From Fallopia convolvulus (lineage: Eukaryota; Streptophyta; Magnoliopsida; Caryophyllales; Polygonaceae), in assembly GCA_964016875.1 (NCBI GenBank), contig OZ024725.1, forward strand, positions 47,391,427 to 47,455,426: a DNA stretch of 64,000 nucleotides. Reading direction: 5' to 3'. Positions 48,212 through 58,044 of this stretch are shown in pieces. The notes beneath the pieces were generated by a model, which saw only the letters and a list, made by a program, of their open reading frames with translations, was not told the origin of the DNA and made no database searches. The position numbers were made by a program, and so were the translations under genes. The stretch's first letter is position 1. Each line of letters starts with the position of its first letter.

Positions 48212-51200
48212 TGTAATACCCCCGTTTTTCCCTCGGAGATATTAACGCTAGTGACCTCGGAATTTACACTCCGAAGCCACCCAAGGCTTTCACGGTATTC
48301 AAGATATAAATAAATAATGATAATTCAATAAATATTAAAACAAATGTCCAACTTTCACAATCTTGAATAATTCAAATACTTGCGGAAAAAAAATTAGTCT
48401 TGAACAAAGCAGAAGTAAAATTCTTGAAGGCGGTCCTTACAGACCAAGGATCTCGACCTTAAACTAAAAAGTTATTCAAAAGAAACGTGCAACAACTTCA
48501 ACAGCTTCAATCTCGAATCACCACTCCTTTACTCCTTGATGTTCCGTATAGGGACGATTGACACCAGCCGGCCATGCAAAAGAAATAAAGCGGTCGGTTA
48601 GTCTAATGAAAGACTACGCAAGTGGAATTTTATGTGAGGCTCTTGTGATCTTAGTTGCATTATGACCATCGGACTCCGAATGAAAGTCGGTCGATGACAT
48701 AACCCAAATAATCTCACGGAATGGGAAATATGATGAAAAGATTAGGACACCACAATGCTATGGTTCCTTAAGAATGAGAAAGGTTATGTTGGGAACTTTA
48801 ATTATCAACCAAGATTTTGAAAAGCCTCCGTCGACTTATCAAATCTACAACCAACCTCACCGAATGCATGTTGTCCGAATTCAGATTGGAAAATAGATTT
48901 ATCAAAGCCGGGAGCCAGAGTGGTTTTCCAAGTTGTAGTCACCACCCTGAACACGTTTTAATAGGCGTGCATTAGCACTTATCTTATTTAATTACAAAAT
49001 ATTGCATTCAAGTTGGTAGCTTTTAAGACGGCAACACGATATGCCATAAGATATAGAATCCCACAAAGGGCGGAGCGGGTTCCTAAGTCCCGATACAAGG
49101 CGCTAGCTAGGTGCCAAACACTCCTCAAAACAGTTGAGAGAGCAGGGGCATGACCAGCTTTAGGGTCTAGGTCCATCCTAATACAAAATATTATAAAGAG
49201 GTGTTCAAGGGTTAGTGAACCCCCACCCCTAATTCTACGCTAGTCCAAAACAACGAATCTCAAAATGAGACCGTGAAACAAACAGGTGCACAAACATTGC
49301 AACCTAAATATAACTTCTAGCGCATAAAAGTAATAATAACAAGAAGCTACCATGGGGTCATTATTTCTATGCATAATAAACCCTAATTCATTTGTACGTT
49401 TCAACGCGGTCATTTGTTCTATAATAACCTAAGTCCATTTTATTCATACACGCGTTCCCAACACAACATGCAAACATGAATAAAAGTATTCATGACAAAA
49501 TATGAGAGTGAACCACCACTTGCCTTATTAGCATGCGAATAGTACGAGGATTCGATGAATTGGAGTCAAGCGGAAACAAACTAGTTCCTGTTTCAAACAA
49601 GAGTACAAAATAAATTGTATTAATTTATTTTGATCCGCTTTCTCCTTTAAAGAGTAACTAAGAAATAATTTAGGAGTTTATAAATTTATAAACTTCTAAT
49701 TTGGTAAGATGATTCCCGATTAATCTTAATGTTATGAACATTCTAACTTTTCTTGGTTTATGGAATGTGATCTTAAATACCTTATATTATGCATATAATG
49801 TATTTTTCAATCATAATCTTACTCAATATTTTATTCATAAAAATATTAATTAATTTAATAACAAACTATAATATTAGAATGTTTTATATTAAATCATTAT
49901 AAAATAACTAATTTTACATATAAGACACTTAATTATTAACTTTCTCAAAACATGTATTTATTTATTGAACAAGGTTAACGTGAACATAAAAAATGACTTT
50001 ATACTGATTCATTTACAAAAACCAAAACCAAGTTATTCAAAGTTAACGAACTAGAACACAGAATGCTTATAAAGTTGTTTTATGCTTAGATATAAAAATA
50101 TGTTAATAAAAACAAGGGAAATTTCTTTTGGTATCCCTAAGTTTTTGCCTTTTCCTTTTGGTGCCCAAGAAAAAAACTTATTCCTCTTGGTAGCCCTGAG
50201 GTTTTGACTTTTCCTATTGACGCCTCTCTCCGGTTCAAATTAGTTAAATTCAAGCTCACTATTGTGTTTCTCACCCTTCAATTAGTAGGATTTGACTATT
50301 AAAACATCAAAATTCATAACCTCACTATCCCAATTTGAATTTTTAAACATTTTTTTAAACAACCCCTTAAAATAGAGAATTGTTTTAAAATTCAAATTGA
50401 TGTAGTTTGGTTATGAATTTAAGTGTTTTAAGTGTTGAATCCTAATAACTTAAGGGTGATTAACATAATAGTAAGCTTGAAATTAACTAATTTGAATCGG
50501 AGGGGGGCATCAACGGGAAAAGCCAAAACCTTAAGGGTACCAAGAGGAATAAGTTTTTTTCTTGGGCACCAAAAGGAAAAGGCAAAAACTTAGGGGTACC
50601 AAAAGGAATTTTCCTAAAAACAAACTAGTGAGAGGCTTCAAACAATTGCTTTATGGGTGGATGTACGTACAGAAAGTAAATGAATTGGAATTCACCCATA
50701 CATCTATTTGTACGCATACGAAGGCACAAATTGAAAATTCTGAAAAATTGAACTAGACAATTTAAAACAAATGGGCACGATCGACTTACAGTTTCAATTG
50801 AAAAATGGAGCAGAAAGCAGAGGCTACTGATGGACACAGGGTTCGACCGGAAGAACAGCAAACAAAGCCAAGGGGTTGGAAATTTTTTGTGATTCAAGGG
50901 AGAACGGGTTTGGTCTATAGTTATAGGGGAAAGGGTCGGATTTGAACGCCCAAAACGATTTAAAACCTTCCATAACTCCAATTTATCTGATTGGCAATCA
51001 AATAAGGCTAATTGATTTTAGCCCTAATTCGTTCAAATCAGAAAAGCGAAAATTTCGGGATCCGATTGATCAAATTAGCGTTAAGGTTATGATGGGTATG
51101 AAATAAGGATCGTTTCCATATATAATACTCTCGATTCCGTGATCAAAGGGTGAAAAATTAATTTTGGCATTCTCCATTGATGGAGCTGCGTACTGGCTGC

Positions 51201-51793
51201 TGGAGGAAGAAGGTGAATTGCAAATATTACAATTTCAGCCCATATTTTTAAAACATAGCAAAAACGCCCATTTCTTAGGAATTTAAAATTCCAAAAATTA
51301 TATTTTATACCCAACATTTTAAGAACTCATTATCTTGCCTTAAAATTTTATTCCTTTGTCACAACAATAATTAAAAGATACTAAGTAACTTATTAAAACT
51401 CCTTATTCATAAAAAATGGTTTTTAGAATAGTTGAAATCTCTTAAGGATAATTCTTCCTAATAATTTCATATGATTTTCTTCATATCACTACTTATAAAT
51501 ACTTCTTTAAATTTATTATTAACATTGAGTAAGACTTATGACCTTTCGGGTAAGGTCATTTATCTAAAATAATCTTATAATGATTATTTGTTAACTTTTT
51601 ATTTAATAAGATGAGGCATTTAATATTTCTGATAATGCCACATATGTTTTATTAAATAAAATAAGGGAAATTACATCATTGCCCTTCTTAGAAAAGAGGG
51701 TTATTACAATAGTATCCCCTTAAAAATAGTTTCTTCCCCGAAACTAGGTTCGACTTACTAGATATCCATCTAAGAAAAAGGGGGGTTATTACA
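48212..51793. mobile_element. 3.6-kb solo LTR (TGTAATACCCCC...GGTTATTACA), gypsy type
   Basis: Starts TGTAATACCCCCGTTTTTCC and ends AAAGGGGGGTTATTACA, flanked by the exact 5-bp duplication GGATA (48207-48211 and 51794-51798). No reading frame with protein similarity is present and no internal second LTR was seen. So it looks like one long solo LTR left by recombination; large non-autonomous elements of this kind cannot be fully excluded. A Mutator-type MITE sits inside at 50116-50614; without it the length is about 3.07 kb. Confidence 0.75.
50116..50614. mobile_element. Foldback MITE of Mutator type with 9-bp TSD
   Basis: 499 bp flanked by the exact 9-bp duplication TAAAAACAA (50107-50115, 50615-50623), the length typical of Mutator-like elements. 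The left arm (GGGAAATTTCTTTTGGTATC) and right arm (reverse complement GGAAAATTCCTTTTGGTACC) stay aligned for most of the element, about 240 bp each, with almost no loop. Non-coding. Confidence 0.93.
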
Positions 51794-52800
51794 GGATAAA
51801 TAAGATTGCACAGACAACAATCAAACCTAATCTAAACTGTAGATCTAAGTCAATCAAACAAGTTGATCAGGCTCATAAAATCAAACATAGATCATGGAAT
51901 TAAAACAAGAGTTTTGATATTAACTTAGGAATAGAAAAGTTATCAAAATCTCACAAATTCAATAAAAAGGCTTCTTTGACAGAACAAACTCCAAGGAAGA
52001 TTAGTTTTCCATAATAGCAGAATAAAAACTAGGTTAAACTAAACAGTAGTCTCTCTAAAGTTCTCCCTAAAACTGAATACGAAAACTAGGTTTAAATACT
52101 AAAACATCCGACTAAAACTAGATATAAAAATATAATAAAGATAAAATAAAAGAACGAAGGCGGCGCGAAAACAAACCACCCGAGAGCGCGGGTCACCGGC
52201 CGCGGGCACGGGTCCTACACTCATCCGCCCTCGCGAAATCTGATCTCCCCGCGGTCTCGGCTCCATACCCGAGGGCGCGGGTCTTCTTCTTCGTAGAATC
52301 TTCAGTCTTGTATTTCCTTAGCAACCGTTGTAAAGCGGGTCTTCAGCTCAAACTCGGATCTCTGTCTTCAAAGTCTTCATATGTAGGCTTTATTGACTTT
52401 ACAAATAAACACCATAATCTAGCCTAAAACACTCAGAAATCCTAATAAAAATACATAATTACGCTATACTAAATCCAGCGTATCAAATTCCCCATACTTA
52501 GATCTTGCTCGTCCTCGAGTAAGCTCAAACAAAATCTAACAATCAGTACAAATAAGATCCAATAGAATGAGGGAATATTAAAAATAAAAACTCTCAACTC
52601 ACAACCCGAACCCATGTAGAGAAAATAATGAGCAAAGACATAAAAGCTCAAACACACACCTCACCAGAATACATATAAAATCACTCTCAAGCTCTAAAAA
52701 GTGTAGAGCAACCTAGGATCTACCCGACATCTAAAATATAATCACCAAGCCCCAAAGTAGAATGAAATCCTAAACACTCCAATTTTTCCACTCAATTCTA

Positions 52801-52960
52801 CTTAGGTGCCCTTTCGGGTTTTCACCTAATCACTCATTTCATTTTTCTTTAGGTGTGCTCACATATGCTCACATCTCTCATAAAACTCATATTACCCCAA
52901 CCTAATGCTGTCCGGGTTACCTTCTTTTTACTTGAGCCGCCCTTTCGGGTTTTCAGCTCA
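52801..52960. repeat. Two hairpins sharing CCCTTTCGGGTTTTCA
   Basis: 52803-52829 can fold as TTAGGTG-CCC-TTTC-GGG-TTTT-CACCTAA, and 52932-52960 as TGAGC-CG-CCC-TTTC-GGG-TTTTCA-GCTCA. Outer stems differ while the inner CCC/GGG stem and loop are the same. They lie in the untranslated region upstream of the polypurine tract on the minus strand. Confidence 0.75.
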
Positions 52961-53172
52961 TCCAATGATTTTTTGATATGCCTTTTTTCAATTTTTTCGT
53001 TTTTTTCTTCTTTTTTTTTAACTGAAAGCAATTTGAAATGACAGAAATAAAATGCAACTATACATATATCACAAGCAAAGCAGTGAATCCCCTCCCCCAT
53101 ACTTAAACTCTTCATTGTCCCTAATGAAGCTAAGAAATATAGAACAAAGTATAGAAAAGGGAATCAAAAGAC

Positions 53173-53985
53173 TCACTGTTGATCTGGTGGAGGAAATGAT
53201 GGATAACCCGGCCACTGAGTCCGAAAGAAAATAGCAGCCTGTTTCCGATGCTTAGTTAGTGCCTCCAAAGACCGATCCATAGCATCCTGTCGTACTGATA
53301 AATGCTGCAGCCCACTCAAAACTCGCTCCTCAAATGTCATATCAGCAGTCCAAGGAAAACCAGAAGGAGCAGATGCGGATGCAGAAGTACATGCATATGT
53401 AGCTGGGTTTAGGGATGCTCACGGGTCGGGTCAGGTCGACCCGCGACCCGAAATTGCGGGTTGCGGGTCGACCCGTGACCCGCAAAAATTTTTACTTTTG
53501 ACCCGCGACCCGACCCGCAATCCGACTTGCGGGTCGTGGGTCGACCCGCAACCCACAATTTCAGGTCGGGTCATTGCGGGTCGGGTTGCGGGTCGACCCG
53601 GTTTTTTTATAAAAAATAGTTTATGTATTAATAAAATATACATATTTTTAAAAATATTGCGGGTCGCAGGTCGACCCGCAACCCGCGCGGGTTAACCCGA
53701 CCCGACCCGCAACCCGCAAAATAAAAACAAATTGACCCGCGACCAAACCCGCACGGGTCGCGGGTCGACCCGCAACCCGCAAATTACGGGTCGGGTCAGT
53801 GCGGGTCGCGGGTGACCCGACCCGTTGAACACCCCTAGCTGGGTTAGGTACACCCCAACCAGCTGTAGAATGTGGATCTGGAGCAGCCCGTCCATTCGGC
53901 TCAGAAGAAAATCTTGACTAGTATGTTGTAACTTGATCATCCCAATTACCTCCACCATCATCCTCAGCCTCATAATCCTCCTCAC
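53173..53985 (-). pseudogene. Third ORF (env-like position) of the Athila/Tat-type fragment
   Basis: After removing the 53410-53837 MITE and one copy of its duplication, the minus strand reads in one frame through FEERVLSGLQHLSVRQDAMD and TQWPGYPSFPPPDQQ to a TGA at 53173-53175. One internal TAG lies at 53918-53920. An extra ORF with a short coiled-coil-like segment and a Pro-rich end at this location is common in Athila/Tat elements. Its function is not known to me. Confidence 0.5.
53410..53837. mobile_element. hAT-type MITE rich in GGGTCGACCC palindromes
   Basis: 428 bp with ends TAGGGATGCTCACGGGTCGG and, in reverse complement, TAGGGGTGTTCAACGGGTCG, flanked by the exact 8-bp duplication GCTGGGTT (53402-53409, 53838-53845), the hAT length. 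The interior is a set of GCGGGTCGCGGGTCGACCCGC-like palindromes around an AT-rich centre. Very rich in CG sites compared with the surroundings. Confidence 0.92.
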
Positions 53986-54407
53986 ACTTGTATTTCGAGA
54001 TTAAAACCCGATAGAAGAGATCTTGTACCAGATCCAACAAAAACAACCGAAATCAAAACAATCAAACCTCTTTTCTTCTTCTTCTTTCTTCTCCCTGTTT
54101 TTTTTCCTAATTGTGTACGTAACTTGGTGAGAATGATTCTCATCTCACACATTTAAATACAAAGCCGAAGTCGACAAATATTTATTAAAATTACACAAAA
54201 CTCTTTTACTATAAACTTTACCTTGAAATAATTATTAATTAACTTTTAGTTAAATTTTTTTTTAAAATATAATAAATTTAATTAGAAAATAAATATTACC
54301 TTTAAAAACTCACTATATCTCATGTCAATAGTTTATGCATATGCTACTAATATTATATTCATGCAAAATAACGTATGCACTTTGCCACTTTGGTCGGGGA
54401 TGTTACA

Positions 54408-54886
54408 AAAAAAATAAAATTGGTGATTGGATTGACATCTAGAGATCAAGACATTAGTACACTTCATGTACGAAGACAAAATTCAAATTATCGAAGGGGA
54501 GATTTGTCTTAAGATTCAGTCAATTGGAGAGATGATGAGTGAAAGCAACATGATTCTAGTAATTAGAGTTTGAATGAGAAAAGAATGATGATTCAAGACT
54601 ACAAAACAAGACAGAAAATGCACTTATTTTAACAAGAAAGGACATATTAAGGATTAGTGCTACAAATTGATTAAATATCAAGAATGGTTTAAAGGCAGCA
54701 TAGATGATTCAAGCAAGATGGTTCCTAATGTTGAAGCTATTGGATTCATGGAAAGTCCTTTTGATGAAGGGAAATCAAATGATTAATAGTTCAGTTATGA
54801 GTTGATTAATGTTGTGTAAAATGAAGTGTTGAAAGTGATGAAGGGTAAAGCAAAACCTAGTGACTACAAATCAAATTATGCAAGTA
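54408..54886 (+). pseudogene. Decayed Copia gag, right part (zinc knuckle)
   Basis: Continues the gag that breaks at 46678. Readings include KIKLVIGLTSRDQDISTLHV and a zinc-knuckle-like KKGHIKD.CYKLI segment near 54640-54680. Multiple stops. A LINE fragment then interrupts it at 54887. Confidence 0.65.
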
Positions 54887-55930
54887 TTTTTTTTGAGTAG
54901 GTAAACATTACGCTGAAAAGAGAATCAACCTACCACATCCTTATAGACGAGGACATGAAGTCCGAGATGGGTCTGGATCTGCTTGACATTACAAGTGTGC
55001 CGTAGATGGGAAATCAAATCAGTCACTGAAATACAGTCACGTAGCACATGTTGAATACGAATTATCTCAAAGGACCGCAACATTAAAAGGGTATCAACGA
55101 TCAATATTTCGATAGCCACAGGCATGATCTATCCCCTTTTAATGCATTGATAACAATAAGACTATCTCCTTTTAACTCAATATACTTAAATTTTCTTTTC
55201 TTTGCTTTGCAGAAATCATCGTACATACCTTTTACCCTGCTTGTAGGACACTCCAGAATTCATTGGATGCAACATCCATGCTAATGATATGTCCATAGTG
55301 ATCCTAAATTATATATCTTGTTGTTGCTTTCTTATTCCCTCTTTTGAATCCATCAAAATTTATCTTTTCAAAATCCGATTGCGGTTTTGACCATGTCTTT
55401 ATTCTCCTTCTCAATAATGTGGATTTCGGTTCACCACTAGATATCTAGAGATCCACCTCTACTAATTTGGCCTTCTTCCATATCCCAATTTGGGAGCTTA
55501 TAAAGTCTTTTGCGGTAGAGAATGGTCTGACTATAGGTTGATTAAATACTGTTCTATTACAATAGTACCAAATACATCATCAAGCTATGGTTAGTTCTTG
55601 AAACTTTGGAGGAGATAGTCTAGTTTTAAGGTTTTGTAAGATACCTAAAATTACATCGTGGTTTGCTTGCATTTGCAAAATCGATTCAGCCAGTAAAGGG
55701 TCAATTCTTTGCATAGTTGTTAATGTAAATGGGCATTGCAGTAGCAAATGGTTGGTGGTTTCATTTTCGAGTTGACACAAAGGGCATTCAAAGGTAACTG
55801 CTACATGATGTTTAAGTAGTCCGTGTTGAGTCGGTAGGCCATTTACACATACCTTTCATAAAAACATTTTCACTTTTGGTAGCATATCTAGCTTCCAAAC
55901 CCAATCAAATCCACAATCATTAATATAATA
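54887..55930 (-). pseudogene. LINE ORF2 3' fragment (zf-RVT and RNase H)
   Basis: The minus strand reads a reverse-transcriptase zinc-binding region (CPLCQLENETTNHLLLQCPF at about 55790-55730), then an RNase H-like start (KINFDGFKRGN near 55350), with stops between. An 8-base A tract (T run 54887-54894 on the plus strand) marks the 3' end. The part upstream of zf-RVT is missing or unrecognisable, as usual for 5'-truncated LINE copies. Confidence 0.75.
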
Positions 55931-56574
55931 GTCCATTAAAATATGTCGAGTTAAGCCCAACTCAGAAATTTGGGCTAGCAATGGTGTCCATACTAGCCCA
56001 AAATTCTAGATCAGGCTTTCCACCGGACCAACCCATTAAAATGTAAAGACATGTTGCTAGCTACTTGCTAATTAATAAAAGTTGTTGACAAACTGTTAAA
56101 CCATGTATCTAAATTTTAAGCAACAAAACACTCAATTGCAATCTCATAAATTTTCTAAACAAAACAAGCGCATGCTAGAGCCTAAACATAATTAGCCCAT
56201 GTTAAATGGCAAAATACCTGCTAGTGCTAAATGCAAATCCAAGTCTCACTTCTCAGTTACATTAAACAAAAGCTAAACTGCAATACAAAATTACAAACTT
56301 TGTTCAATTAGATAACAATGCGTCGAAAATATAAACTAAGATAGAACAACAAACGCAAAAAGTAAATCAACCAAGATCAACTTCTAGTCACAATACTTGT
56401 TGTTGATGTAGTTTCATCCTCGTCATTTTCGGTGTATCCCGCAAAAACATCGCCTATTTTAAAGATTGTTTGACCTTGCAATTTTAAAAAACAATAATAG
56501 AATTAGTCAATTTATTTGTAAGCATAAAAAATAACAATAAAAATACTAGAGAAATACAAGTGAAAGTATTACCT
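55931..56574. other. No gene recognised
   Basis: AT-rich; may hold the 3' flank of the hAT transposase remnant, but I found no terminal inverted repeat. Confidence 0.35.
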
Positions 56575-58035
56575 TGTGGATCAAAACTTCTTGCACGTAA
56601 CCAATCCTCATAACATATATAGTGACTCGATCGTTGTGTCGACAAGAGAGCTTCTACAAGAAGTTATCATTTTCTTCCCCAAGCTAAATGCAGATTTTGA
56701 TGACACCATGGATATTGGAATACACAGAAGATCACTAGCTACATCAGAAAGAATAGGAATTCCAAAATTGTAGAATGTTCAAACCCTCTTTCAAATTAGT
56801 AGTCTTTTCATCCAAAAAAAGGCCCAACACTAACTTTATTCCAACACTCATCCTCTTGTTCATATGTTCAAGAAGAAAATTATCATCATTATCACCATCA
56901 AAATCATAATCACTACCATAATCAACCACTCTCCTAGTTGGATTGCTGTCAAAATCAGCTCTTGAAGAATTGGAACATTGACCATATGTTGCTCTATACT
57001 CATCCAACAACTCAATCAAAGTACTCCTAATCTTCCTAGCCATATCATTAGCATATACTCCCCCAAACAACATATTGTATAGAAAAGTAACTCCTTCTAA
57101 CTTCAAACGGGAATCCAAAACAACATCACATGAAAGAAGGATACTATACTCGTCCCAATATTTTTTAAATTTGACTTCCATTGCATTCACCATTCTAGAT
57201 AAAATACTATGAGGCCCATCTACAACCTTTGTCAAAAGCTTATGAAGTCTACAAACTGCACGAAAATATATATTAGCAATTAATATATTAGAAGCTAAAA
57301 AATCATTTGTCACATCATAAAAATATTTTAAATAAATTTCTAAGCTCGGACAGCTTTTCCCATTCTTCCTCTTGAAGGCGATGCACTTTCAAGTCTCCAT
57401 CCTTACTAACAAAACATTCAATGGCATCCCGAAAATAAATGAAATGATCAATCATCAATTATGTAGAATTCCACCTAGTGAGTATGTCTAAATGAATCCT
57501 TTTAATAGTGTTCAAACTAAAAATAGTGGTTGTAATTTCCTAATACGTTTTCTGTTTAAGCATAGAATGCTTCAAATGAGAGGCAATTTTTCTTATCTTC
57601 AAAACAACATCATCAGTCAACTTCAATCCATGTTGCACCACTAAATTTATGATATGACAAGAACACCGTGCATGAAAAAATTAGCCATTCATCATCAAAC
57701 ATTGTTTCCTCAACAAATGACTTCTAATAGATGAAACAATTATATCGTTATAAGATGCATTATCAATAGTGAAGCTAAATGCCTTTTCGATAATTTTTTA
57801 ATCACCTAAACATAACAAAATCTCATCTACTAGGGAAGCACCATCAAGTGGAGGACATAAAGCTCCAAATTTAATTATGCTCTTTTGTAGTTTTCAATTC
57901 TTATCTATCAAATGAGCAGTTATATGCATAAACGCGTCAATTGCATGCTCACTTCTCCAATTATTGATTGTGAAACAGTTACGACCAAGAGCATTTTGCA
58001 GCTCTTGAGCAACTACTAACTCTGTTCCAATGATA
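56575..58035 (-). pseudogene. hAT transposase (RICESLEEPER-like), C-terminal two-thirds
   Basis: The minus strand gives LNTIKRIHLDILTRWNST-like readings near 57470, then a 189-residue open stretch (57313-56744) with KKYWDEYSILLSCDVVLDSR and DMARKIRSTLIELLDEYRAT, typical of plant hAT transposases. The dimerisation region reads IPILSDVASDLLCIPISMVS then SAFSLG, in another frame. Stops and frameshifts are scattered and the BED-finger N-terminus is missing: the sequence ends where the Athila/Tat LTR begins near 58040. The missing part may lie beyond the right edge of the window. Confidence 0.85.
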
Positions 58036-58044
58036 TATATATTT

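Larger units (their letters stand above)
47745..53985 (-). mobile_element. Athila/Tat-type fragment: 3' LTR and 3' ORF
   Basis: Read on the minus strand it contains the end of a third ORF (53985-53173), an untranslated region with two hairpins and the stretch TCGAGGACGAGCAAGATCTA leading to GGGGAATT. It then enters an LTR starting TGATACGCTGGATTTAG at about 52488 and running to about 47745. The LTR is interrupted by the 48212-51793 insertion, leaving about 1.15 kb. Gag and pol are absent. The outer limits are approximate. Confidence 0.55.
46679..54407. mobile_element. Putative long gypsy-type solo LTR, split by later insertions
   Basis: Begins TGACACCCTTATACCC and ends GGGGATGTTACA, ends like those of long chromovirus-type LTRs. 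It is flanked by AAATA and AAAAA (one mismatch, so the duplication is only probable). It interrupts the Copia gag. No gag-pol of its own is visible. Its left part holds short tandem repeats, and its right part is the AT-rich stretch from about 54050. The middle (about 47745-53985) is later insertions. Confidence 0.5.

Noticed and set aside
53431..53695. Arg/Pro/Thr-repeat frames
   Set aside because: They translate the GGGTCGACCC palindromes of the hAT MITE.
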